Source of the DNA: Ophiocordyceps camponoti-saundersi (nom. inval.)
Lineage: Eukaryota > Ascomycota > Sordariomycetes > Hypocreales > Ophiocordycipitaceae
NCBI GenBank assembly: GCA_003339415.1
Contig: PDHQ01000123.1
Location: 1 to 64,000, forward strand
DNA length: 64,000 nt
Reading direction: 5' to 3'
This document shows, piece by piece, positions 13,301-25,333 of this stretch. Within the stretch, counting starts at the first letter, position 1. Every line of letters starts with the position of its first letter. Position numbers and translations under genes: made by a program. The notes under the pieces were generated by a model. It was given only the letters and a program-made list of their open reading frames with translations, had not been told where the DNA came from and did no database searches.

Positions 13301-14120
13301 GTAATCGCTAATATCGAATCCGGGTATTTTTAAAATATAAGGATATAAACTAGCTTTAGCGTAGCTTAGCTCCGTAGCCTAGCTTAATATTTTATAATCT
13401 AAAAAGTTAATAAGTTCGCGGAGATATTATTAAGGAAATTACGCTAAGCGCTATAATATATTACGCTAATTATAGTTTTCTATACTTTTATCGCTTTTTA
13501 ATAATTTTATTAATATAAATTAGTAAGATTAGTATATTAGTATTATTAGGCTTTTTTCGTAACTATTATAATAGCCGCTATTACCTTATTTTATTATTTT
13601 TACGCTATAGGGTAAGTTTAAATATATAATAGTATTATTATCTTTATTATTATTTCTAATTAGTTATAGAATAAGGCGACCGCGTCCTTAAGCTCTCCGA
13701 GTATTATAATAAGGTAAAGGTTTAATTTAAGTTAGTTTTATACCTTAGCTACGAAGATATCTAAGTAAAAAAAGCGCTAAGCTTTAATTAAAGTTAGATT
13801 AAGGTAAAAGTTAATATTAATATAGATAATTTATAAGATATAATTAAAGCTAATTAAGTTAAGGTTATTACCTTAATATATTATTTAATAGTTTAGCGTA
13901 ATCTAAGCTAAGTTTATAATATTAGTCCGCTTATTTTATATTTCCTAAGTAATTTCGCTTAAAAGCGTAAAAAGTCCGAGGTAAAGGCTAATTATAAGCT
14001 TAAGGAAATTAGTTACCCTAAGGGAGGACTATTTATAGTAATTCTAAAAAGGGTAGTAAAAGTTAAAATCGCTATAAAGAAGAGTTATTATTAGTTAAGG
14101 GTTAGGGTAAATAATATCTT
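10316..14120 (-). mobile_element. Non-LTR element G, right (5') part, unrecognised coding content
   Basis: The first 250 bp match 44375-44605 in fragment H. The remaining 3.5 kb show strong codon-like structure but no motif I can assign with confidence. Long readings are possible on both strands because RIP removes TGA and converts other codons evenly. A trinucleotide-like run of TAT/AGC codons lies at 10990-11045. Orientation is taken from H. It ends at 14120 against the mirror-image U arm. It could be the ORF of a Tad-like LINE, but that is inference. Confidence 0.5.
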
Positions 14121-16105
14121 TATTAGAATATATATATTACTAGCTACTTAGGAATATAATACGCGTTAAATACGCGTAGCACGCGTCGTAGAGATAACTA
14201 TCTCTATATAAATAAAGTAAAAGGTTAGGGATACGTATAAAGAAAAGTTAAACTTAAGATAATACCGATCTAAAACTAATATAATATTAATATAATATAT
14301 AAAGTTAATATAGGAGAAAAATAGGGAGGTAGTTAGTAAGAGGGGGAACGTATATATAATATATTTACTTTTCTATATTTTTTAAGAAAAAGATAAGTTA
14401 TAAATAAAGTTATTATTTAATCTTTTATAACTCTATTAGCTAAAATATATTATATAATAAATATAATATTCTTATATACTATATAATTTAAATAAGTTAC
14501 CTAAACTCTATTATCTAAGTTAATATAGTATATATATTCTAAGTTTAATTTATTAGTATTTTTATTACGAAAAATTTATAATATAACTTTAGCTATTTAT
14601 TCGGCTTCGGAAAGATACTTAACTAATACTAATTAATAATAAAGCTAAGTTATATTATAAACTTAATTACCTTTTATTACTTAAAACTTAGTTAACTAAT
14701 ATAAGCTAAAATACTAGCTTTATTATTATTTAACTTTAGTTTAAATTAAAAATAGAAAAGTAATTTAGATAGTAAATATTTATTAAAATACTAACTCCTA
14801 GGAAATTATAATTATTATTTTAATAATATATAAATATATTTTAATTAATATTTAGTTAGTAATTCGATAATTCGGATATCCTAATACTCGGCGATAACTT
14901 ATTATAAGTTAATATTATTTATTTTTTTTTCTTTTTATTTTTAGTTTAGGATTTTTAGGAACTTACTTTAATTTTAACTTAAAATCTTATTAACCTTAGA
15001 TTAGTTTTAATAATTACTCCGTAACTATTATTTACTAAGCTTTTATAAGTTTAATACTAAAAGTTTCTTATAATTAAGTTAATTTAATAATATATAAAAG
15101 ATAAAAATAATAAAAGATAAAAATAATAAGAAAAAAAAATAAAATCTTTAAAACTAAAATCTTTTACCCTTACTCCTAATATAAATATCTAAGAGAGTAT
15201 AACGCGTAATAATTATATAAAGCTAGCTAAGTAATATTATTATACTAATAATATTAGTTAAATATTAACTTAAATATAAATAAAGATTAGATTATTATTA
15301 AACTTACTTTAATATATTAGTCCTTATATAAAGGCGTATTATCGTTTATAAATATAATAAAAGCTTATATAAAAGTAATAATAGCTAAGATAATTTATTA
15401 AGTTAATATTAATTTATATAAAATTAAGTTTTTATAAGCTATATATATATTACTATATTAGATACCTTTTTTAGCATATTAATAATAAGCGGTTACTAAT
15501 TAAGAAACCTATTCCTAATAAGCGTTAATTTTTAGCTTCTATTTACTTATATAGCTAATATAATTTTAATATAAGGGCACCCTCTTAATATCGCCGCGCT
15601 TAATATTATCGCGCTATACTTAAAATAACGGTATAAGCGGCGGTAAAAATATAAAAAAATTATACTTAATAGGTTATACTTAATAAAGCGTAATAAATAT
15701 TACTATTAATATAGGTAATAGTATTCGTAAGCGTAAGCGAAAAGTAATCGCGGATATTATAAAAAGAGCTTATAAGGGGCGTATAGAGGAGATAAGAGTA
15801 GGACGCGCGTAATATATATTTAAAGCTAAGTTTAGAATATATTAGAAACTAGGTTAATCTTAACTTATAGCTAATATAAATTAAAGCTAGAATTAATATA
15901 TTTTTACGCTATTAGCGAATTAAAGCTTTAAAAATATTATTATTATTAATATTATTCTTAAACTTAAGACTTAAAATAATAATCTAATAACTATATAGAG
16001 CGGTAAGTATATAAAGGGGCGGTCCTAATATATAATAGATTTTAAGTTAAGGTTAGTAAAAACTTATTATAATATTAACTTAAGATTAACTTAAACTTAT
16101 TTTCT

Positions 16106-16183
<78 letters not shown>

Positions 16184-17735
16184 TAAAAAAAAGAGGAAAG
16201 GAATAAGGAGCTTAAGCGCGGAGTAATTTATAAATAAAGTATTAAGTTACTAATTTACCTTACTAAATAAAATATATACTTACCCCTTTTATAAATAGTA
16301 TATTAATATATATTAACTTTTTTATAAATATAAGAGGTATATACTTTTTAGGTATAAATACCCCCCCCCTTTTTAAAATTTTTTTTTCCCTTCCCTTTTT
16401 ATAATTACCTTAATCTTTCTTATCTATTTTTTATAGATAACTTAGCGAAGATTTACTAAATATTATATTCTTTATTTAGTATATTATATTATATTTATTT
16501 TTTATTTTTCTAGTCCTCGGACTAGAAAAAGAATATTACTAGGGGATTATAATACCCCTAAGGTTAAGAATTACGCCGCCTTAAGGGTATTATAATATAA
16601 AAACTATAATAACCTAGCAGAATTATAAATATTATAATATAGGAACGCTTAGTATTATAAGAAGGAGATAATTTTTACTAGCTATAGGGGTTTACTAGTT
16701 AATAGGGAAAATTCCCCCTTATATAGCTAATATTTACTAGGGGTTTTTAAAATAAGACGCCTTAATAATATCCTTATAGCTAGCTTATATTATATTTAAG
16801 GGAGTTACTTACTAATTTTATAATTTAAAAGTAACTAAGCTAAGGGATTAGCTTATAGCGGCGGCTAATAATATATAATATTAAGCTTTATATTAGTAAT
16901 AATATATAATATTAAGTTTATTACCTAAACCTTATCTATTATTTATAAAATATAAATAATAGGGAGATATAATATATAGCTTAACGCGTACTATCTTAGG
17001 AAATTATATTAAAATTATTAAAAAATATATTAGATATTAGTATAATATTAACCTAAGTTTATCTATAAATTAGTAAGGTAAAGGTATTTATTAGTCCTAA
17101 ACTATATAAGTTTTTAAAAATAAAAAAATAATTTAATTTACGAAAATTACTAAAAGAACCTAATTATACTTAAATTACCTACTTAATAAATATATATTCC
17201 TAACTATAAAAAGAAAAGCTATTAATATTAGAATATATATATTACTAGCTACTTAGGAATATAATATATATTAAATATATATAATATATATTATAAAAAT
17301 AACTATCTTTATCTAAATAAAGTAAGAAGTTAGGGATATATATAAAGAAAAGTTAAACTTAAGATAATACTAATTTAAAATTAGTATAATATTAATATAA
17401 TATACGAAGTTAATATAGGAGGAGGATAAGGAGGTAGTTAGTAGGAGGGGGAATATATATATAATATACTTACTTTTCTATATTTTTTAAGAAAAAAATA
17501 AGTTATAAGTAAAGTTATTATTTAATCTTTTATAACTTTATTAGCTAGAGTATATTATATAGTAAATATAATATTCCTATACGCTATATAATCCGGATAA
17601 GTTACTTAAACCTTATTATTTAGGTTAATATAGTATATATATTCTAAGTTTAATTTATTAGTATCTTTATTATAAGAAGTTTATAATATAACTTTAGCTA
17701 CTTATTCGGCTTAGGAAGGATGCCTAACTAATAAT
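14121..17735 (-). repeat. Repeat U, copies 2 and partial 3, inverted
   Basis: From right to left on the minus strand this holds a partial U end (17735-17228), a 0.13-kb linker, a 0.9-kb segment (17100-16190), the AAT tract (16111-16180) and the full 2.07-kb segment ending at 14121. The order is the same as at 21480-24450 on the plus strand, so the tandem unit is about 3.1 kb. It is heavily RIP-mutated with no gene. Poly-C and poly-A/T runs occur near 16360-16400 in every copy. Confidence 0.82.
16111..16180. repeat. (AAT)n microsatellite
   Basis: About 23 AAT units in inverted U, at the position equivalent to the ATT tract at 1-107. Confidence 0.93.
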
Positions 17736-18980
17736 CTTATTAAAGGAGAGGGCTTAATTAAATTACTAATAAAGGTAAGTAAATTAATATAATTCGAAGC
17801 GGAAGTATAATATAGAAGAGGATAGATACCGTTTCGGGGGTAGTAAGGGGTATCTAAAGGAAAAGGTTTAAACATTTATAAATATAGAAGATTACTTAGC
17901 TATTAGAGTTTATAAGTTTATATAATACGATACTTAGAAATAAAAGGTAGCTAAATTAGTCGCGTTACGGTTCTTATATATAAATAAGATTATAGCTAAT
18001 AGGGCTATAAAATACTATATAAATAAGATAATTATACTTTTATATATTCTAAAAAAAAGTTTTAATTTTTATTAAGAGCGGAGGGGGTAAATAATTACGA
18101 TTATATCGGGGTAATAAAAGGGATAGTTAAAGGGATAGTAGAAAGGGTAGCGGAGGGGGCGGTTAAGGGGGTTTTATATCCCTTACTAATATTTTTTTTA
18201 TTATAGTTACTAGGAGTTACGCCGCTTTTATTACAGCCCCTTTTTAGGGCTAGTATAATATTATTCGCTATATTAAATCGAAAAGTAGCTTATAACTATA
18301 AAGGTCCTATATAGGGTTATTTCTAAGCCTAGACCTTAATAAAGCTATCGCTAGATTAGGACTAAGTTAGCTATAAGTAATCCTAAAACTTATAAGGTTA
18401 GTATATATAGTTATTATAAGCTTAGTTTTAATACGCCTTCGAGGTAAGGTAGTTTTAGGACTATAAAGTATAGTTACCTTTATATAGAATATAGTTCTTA
18501 GCGCTATTATTTATTAAGGCTAAGTAAGCGCCTTCTTTTTCCGGGTACGTAGCGGCTATATAAAAGCTATAGTAAAGTTATTCTTAATAATACTTTACTA
18601 TATAATTAAACTAATAATATTAGTAGCACTATTAGGGCTATATTATATTATTATAAACCTTAATATAAGAGATTTCTATATTTATAATTAGTTTGTTTTA
18701 TATAAGTTTATTAATATCCGTTACGTTAGTAATATTAAAGATAAGGTATATACGCGTAGCTCCCTTATTACGGGGCTTAAAAGCTTTAACTTAAGTAATA
18801 TTAATTTTATTAACCTTTTTAATTTATTATATAAGTATATCTTTATCGCTATAAGCCGCCTCTATATATACTCTTTTACTATAATAAAATAGGTTTTTTA
18901 GCTATAAACTACTCTCTCGCTAAAAATAATAAGGATCTACTTAATTAAAGTTATTCGCTTTTTATATTCTAAATAGAATA
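17736..18980. other. Core between mirrored U ends, unrecognised
   Basis: About 1.25 kb separates two head-to-head truncated U copies. The mirror arms end at matching motifs, GGATGCCTAAC (near 17720) and GTTAGGCATCC (near 18985). The left third is purine-rich with GGGGG runs (17840-18200), the rest is pyrimidine/AT-rich. It has no repeat elsewhere in the window that I could find. Coding content is not recognisable after RIP. It may be a degenerate element that inserted at, or caused, the inversion point. Confidence 0.5.
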
Positions 18981-19615
18981 TAATTATTAGTTAGGCATCC
19001 TTTCTAAGCCAAATAGGTAGCTAGAGTTATATTATAAACTTCTTATAATAGAGATATTAATAAATTAAACTTAGAATATATATATTATATTAACTTAAAT
19101 AATAAAGTTCGAGTAACTTATCTAAATTATATAGCGTATAGGAATATTATATCTACCGTATAATATACTTTAGCTAATAAAGTTATAAAAGATTAAATAA
19201 TAACTTTACTTATAACTTTTTTCTCTTTTAAAAAGTATAGAAAAGTAAGTATATTATATATATATTCCCCCTCCTACTAATTACTTCCCTATCCTCCTCC
19301 TATATTAACTCTATATATTATATTAATATTATACTAATCTTAGATTAGTATTATCTTAAGTTCGACTTCTTTTTATATATATCCCTAACCTCTTATTTTA
19401 TTTATATAAAGATAGTTATTTTTATAATATATACTACGCGTATTTAATATATATTATATTCCTAAATAGCTAGTAATATATATATTCTAATATTAGTAGC
19501 TTTTCTTTTTATAGTTAAGAATATATATTTATTAAGTAAGTAGTTTAAGTATAATTAAGTTCTTTTAGTAGCTTTTATAAATTAAATTATTTCTCTATTT
19601 TTAAGAATTTATATA
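18981..19615 (+). repeat. Repeat U end plus linker, right of the core
   Basis: About 510 bp of the U end, then a 0.13-kb linker running from TTCTAATATTAG (about 19488). It mirrors 17735-17100. It is interrupted at 19615 by retroelement B copy 1, after which U resumes at 21480. Confidence 0.82.
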
Positions 19616-21479
19616 ATAATAATAATATTTATATACTAATATGCCTAATATAGCTTAGAACTATCTTATATATATTCTAAGAGTAGGAAAAACTAGAGAA
19701 CTTAGAGTAAAACCCTCCCCTTAAGCGTTACCTTAGCTTAGGGCTAGACTAAGTCCGCACCTAGCACTCTATACCTTAGATAAGTTTAGTAATAATAAGT
19801 AATTAAGAAGCTAATATTTCCTTTAAAGTAAAGTCCGCGGTAATAAGGGTACGCGTAATCCGGGTCCGGTACGGAGTCCGTATAGCTACTTATTTTCCTA
19901 AGCATTATTATTATTATAAACCGAATCTCCGCGCTTAATTATAGCGTTCTAAATAATCCGTTTAATCGAGGCTTTATTAATATAATTAAGGAATATATAA
20001 AAGTTTTATTAGCTCGTAATAAACTTTATAATAGCTAATTTTAAAAAGCGGCTTAATTATTATAGCGAAGCTACGAATATATTTAAAAAGGAGGTTAGAG
20101 GTAAAGTTACTATATTCGCTTTCTAGCGTTTTTACCCTAGCTATTATTAGACTCTAGTTAGCGCTAAAAGGGGAGGAGGGGCGGTATATATAAAGTTCTA
20201 ATTTATAAATCTCCGAAATTAGGAAATATAAGTATCTTTCGCCCGGTCCTACGCCGCTCTTATCTTAGGGTAAAATTAACTTTACCTAAAGTAAGTCCCC
20301 TAATAAAAAAAGTAATAATATAGTTTTTTTTTATACGCTATAAGGTAAGCTAACTTACTTTTTATATATAGAGAAGCGGAGTACTAGCTATATTATAGTT
20401 TTACTATATAATATTTAGTAATATATCTAAGCTAGTAATATTTAAAATATTATTAAAGTTAAACTTTTAGCTTATAAAATTCCGTATTAAAAATCTCCGC
20501 TTATATTATTATACCTTTATTATAAATCTAGTTTACGTTTATTACGCTATTAATAGTAATTATAAGGAAACTCCGCTAAGTTCCTAAATAATATCTTTTT
20601 ATATATAATCGTATTATTAAAACCTTATTTAATAACTTAATCTTTTTCTAAAAAGCTTCCTTACCGCCTTATTATAAGGCCCGTACTAGCACCTTTTTTA
20701 TAATAAAAATATAACCTTTACTAATTAAGTATACCTTTTCTCCGAAAATAATATAAAGCTATTTTAAATTAAATTAAAGCTTATAAATAGTATTTTAGAA
20801 TATTATTATAATATTACCGCTAAGTAGTTTCCTTATTATAAAAGCTTAGCTTTACTTATAAAGTCTATAGTTAATACTTATTATAGTTATCTTAAGGCTT
20901 TAAACTTAGAGTAAAGTAATAATAAAATTAAAGCGAATTATAAGCTAACGCTTATATTACTTAGGAACTTATTTTTTAATAGTTTTCTTTAGCGCTTTAG
21001 CTATAATTATAGCTTATATTAGAGGAGTTCCGCTCCCCCTAAAGCCGTAAAAAAGAGAGGAAATTATAGCTATAATAGTTAAGGAAATACTATTAATTAA
21101 CGGAGTTAGAGTAAGGGGGGCGCCTCCCTAAATTTTCTTAGACTCCGCTACTTATTCGATAATTACTTATATAAAAACTAAAGCGTCCCCTAAAATAATC
21201 TTATTAATACTTACTTTAGCTTCTAATAAGGTAAGAGGTACGGTAAACTTTTAGGTTTAAGTTTATTATAATTCGGAGTAAAGCTATATTCTAAGTAAAA
21301 AATTTTCGTAGTTACGATTAACTTATATAATATTACCCTCCCCCCCGGAGTCGCTTTAGGCGTAGCTTAAGGCTATCGCTATAAGGTAATAGAAAAAGCG
21401 GAGTCTACTTATAATATAAGAATAAGTAATCTATATCCGCGTTACTATAAGCGCGGGATCCGTAAAATATATAAAAGTT
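19616..21479 (-). mobile_element. Retroelement B, copy 1 (1.85 kb, ATT-tailed)
   Basis: Inserted in repeat U between 12-14-bp duplications AGAATTTATATA (19604-19615, 21480-21491). The empty site is seen near 24555. The left end has an ATA/AAT tail next to the shared LINE/SINE 3' motif (19686-19720), so the sense strand is minus. Three other copies have both the same 5' start and the same tail. Each copy keeps GC-richer islands. I do not recognise a protein. Target duplications of 12-16 bp with a simple-repeat tail indicate target-primed reverse transcription. Confidence 0.75.
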
Positions 21480-22413
21480 AGAATTTATATAATTTAAAAT
21501 TAGTAAATACTTTTACTTTACTAATTTATAGATAAATTTAAGTTAATATTATATTAATATCTAATATATTTCTTAATAATTTTAATATAATTTCTTAAAA
21601 TAGTACGCGTTAAGCTATATATTATATTTCCTTATTATTTATATTTTATAAATAATAAATAAGGTTTAGGTAATAAACTTAATATTATATATTATTATTA
21701 ATATAAAGCCTAACGCTATATATTATCGGCCGCTATTATAAGCTAGTCCTTTAGCTTAATTATTTCTAAACTAAGGAATTAATAAGTAACTTTTTTAAAT
21801 ATAATATAAGCTAGCTATAAGGATATTACTAAAGTATTTTATTTTAGAAACCCCTAGTAAATACTAGCCGCGTAAGGAGGAATCTCCCTTATTAATTAGT
21901 AAACTCTTATAGCTAGTAAAAGTTATCTCCTTTTTATAATACTAAGTATTTTTATATTATAATATTTATAGTTTTACTAAGTTATTATAATCTTTATATT
22001 ATAATATTTTTAGGGTAGCGTAATTCTTAACTTTAAGGGTATTATAATCTTTTAGTAATATTTTTTTTCTAATTTAAGAACTAAAGAAATAAAAAATAAA
22101 TATAATATAATATATTAAATAAAAAACGCGATATTTAGTAAACTTTCGCTAAATTATCTACGAAAAATAAATAAGAAAAACTAAGGTAATTATAAAAAGG
22201 GAAAGAAAAAAAAATTTTAAAAAAGGGGGGGGGGTATTTATATTTAGGAGGTATATACTTTTTATATTTATAAGAGGGGTTAGTATATACTAATATATTA
22301 CTTATAAAAGGGGTAAGTATATATTTTATTTAGTAAGGTAAATTAGTAACTTAGTACCTTACTTATAAATTACCTTATACTTAAGCTTCTTATTCCTTTC
22401 CTTTTCCTTTTAC

Positions 22414-22457
<44 letters not shown>

Positions 22458-24978
22458 AGAAAGTAAATTTAAGTTAATCTTAAGTTAATATTATAATAAG
22501 CTTTTATTAACCTTAACTTAAGATTTATTATATATTAGGACCGCCCCCTTATATACTTACCGTTTTATATAATTATTAGATTATTATTTTAAATCCTAAA
22601 TTTAAAAATAATATTAATAATAATAATAATACTTTTAAAGCTTTAATTTACTAATAGCGTAAAAATATATTAATTCTAGCTTTAATTTAAGTTAGCTATA
22701 AGTTAAGATTAACTTAGTATTTAGTATATTCTAAATTTAGCTTTAAATATATATTACGCGTATCTTACTCCTATCTCCTTTACGCGCCTCTTATAAGCTT
22801 TTTTTATAATATCCGCGATTACTTTTTATTTACGCTTACGAATACCGTTACCTATATTAGTAGCGATATTTATTACGCCTTATTAAATATAACTTACTAA
22901 GCGTAATCTTTTTATATCCTCGCCGCCGCTTACGCTATTATTTTAAGCGTAGCGTAATATTATTTAATATAGTAATATTAAGAGAGTACTTTTATATTAA
23001 AATTATATTAGCTATATAAGTAAGTAAAAGCTAGCTATTAACGCTTATTAAGAATAAATATCTTAGCTAATAATTACTTACTATTAATATATTAAAAAGG
23101 GTATCTAGTATAATAATATATATATAGCTTATTAAAACTTAATTTTATATAAACTAATACTAACTTAATAAACTATCCTAGCTATTATTACCTTTATATA
23201 AGCTTTTACTATATTTATAAGTAATAATATATTTTTATATAAAAATTAACGTGCTAAAGTAAGTTTAATAATAATCTAATCTTTATTTATATTTAAGTAA
23301 ATATCTAACTAATATTATTAATATAGTAATATTACTTAGCTAGCCTTATATAATCGTTACGCGTCGCGCCTTCTTAAATATCCGCGTTAGAAGTAAGGGG
23401 TAAGGATTTTAGTTTTAAGGATCTTACTTTTTTTTTTTTTATTATTATTTTTATTTTTTATTTTTTTATCTCTTATATATTACTAAATTAACTTAATTAT
23501 AAGAGACTTCTAATACTAAACTTATAAAAGCTTAGTAAATAATAATTATAGAGTAATTATTAAAATTAATCTAAGGTTAATAAGATTTTAGGTTAAAATT
23601 AAAGTAAGTTCCTAAAAATCCTAAACTAAAAATAAAAAGAAGAAAGAATAGATAATATTAACTTATAATAAGTTATCGCTAAGTACTAAGATATCTAAAT
23701 TATCGAGTTACTAACTAGATATTAATTAAAATATATTTATATATTATTAAAATAATAATTATAATTTCTTAAAAGTTAGTATTTTAATAAATATTTACTA
23801 TCTAAATTACTTTTTTATTTCTAATCTAAACTAAGGTTAAATAATAATAAAGCTAGTATTTTAGCTTATATTAGTTAACTAAGTTTTAAGTAATAAAAAG
23901 TAGTTAAGTTCGTAATATAACTTAGCTTTATTATTAATTAGTATCGGTTAAGTATCTTTCCTAAGCTAAATAAGTAGTTAAAATTATATTATAAACTTTT
24001 TATAATAAAAATACTAATAGATTAAACTTAAAATATATATATTATATTAACTTAGATAATAATATTTAAGTAACTTATCTAAATTATATAATATATAAGA
24101 ATATTATATTTACTATATAATATACTCTAGCTAATAAAATTATAAAAGATTAAATAATAACTTTACTTATAACTTATTTTTTTCTTAAAAAGTATAGAAA
24201 AGTAAATATATTATATATATATTCCCCTTTTTACTAATTACCTTCTTATCCTCCTCTTATATTAACTTTATATATTATATTAATATTATACTAATCTTAG
24301 ATTAATATTATCTTAAGTTTAACTCCTTTTTATACGTATTCCTAACCTCTTATTTTATTTATATAAAGATAGTTATTTTTATAATACGTACTACGCGTAT
24401 TTAATACGTATTATATTCCTAAATAGCTAGCGATATATATATTCTAATATTAGTAGCTTTTCTTTTTATAGTTAAGAATATATATTTATTAAGTAGGTAA
24501 TTTAGGTATAATTAGGTTCCTTTAATAGCTTTTATAAATTAAATTATTTCTTTATTTTTAAGAATTTATATAGTTTAGGATTAGTAAATACTTTTACTTT
24601 ACTAATTTATAGATAAATTTAAGTTAATATTATACTAATATCTAATATATTTCTTAATAATTCTAATATAATTTCCTAAAATAGTATATATTAAGCTATA
24701 TATTATATCTCCTTATTATCTATATTTTATAAATAATAGATAAGGTTTAGGTAGTAAACTTAATATTATATATTATTATTAATATAAAGCTTAACGCTAT
24801 ATATTATCGGCCGCTATTATAAGCCGGTCCTTTAGCTTAGTTATTTCTAAACTAAGGAATTAATAAGTAACTTTTTTAAATATAATATAAGCTAGCTATA
24901 AGGATATTATTAAAGCGTTTTACTTTAGAAACCCTTAGTAAATACTAGCCGCGTAAGGAGGAATCTCCTTTATTAATT
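21480..24978 (+). repeat. Repeat U, copy 4 and start of copy 5, direct tandem
   Basis: One whole unit runs 21480-24570: a 0.92-kb segment, ATT tract at 22417-22452, a 2.03-kb segment, then the 0.12-kb linker. The next unit begins at 24570 with the same AGGATTAGTAAATAC sequence. That unit is interrupted at 24978 by LINE D and resumes at 32229. Period is about 3.09 kb. No coding frame is visible and RIP saturation is complete. Confidence 0.85.
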
Positions 24979-25245
24979 ATTATTATTATTATTTATATAC
25001 TAAGGGCCTTTATAATATCTAAAGCTTCTATAATATATTAAGTAAGAAAAATCCCTTAAAGTAAGGCAAAACCCCCTAACTATAAAGGAAAAGCTTACTA
25101 TACGCTTATATAAAGGTATAGCGGTAGTTAATAGCGGTATAGTATAACGAGCTTACTACCCGGGGGTAATCTTAGATAATATAAAAAAGTAAAGTAAGGA
25201 GGGGAGGGCGGAGAAAGGAAAATTTATAAGGTACGAGGTAAAAAG

Positions 25246-25333
25246 AGCGGGGCGGTATAGCGTAGCGGCGTAGCGCGGGGCGGTATAGGGCAGTGCGGGG
25301 CGGTACGAGGCGAGGCGGTACGAGGCGGGGCGG
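25246..25333. repeat. G-rich minisatellite in LINE D 3' region
   Basis: Short imperfect units of the type GGGGCGGTAYGAGGC repeat about six times close to the 3' end of LINE D. They keep G runs and CG sites in otherwise AT-rich DNA. G-rich 3' tracts are known from several LINEs, but a function here is inference. Confidence 0.6.

Noticed and set aside
10316..14120. Plus-strand gag-like ORF in element G
   Set aside because: Equally plausible low-stop readings exist on the minus strand, and fragment H indicates minus orientation, so no protein is claimed.
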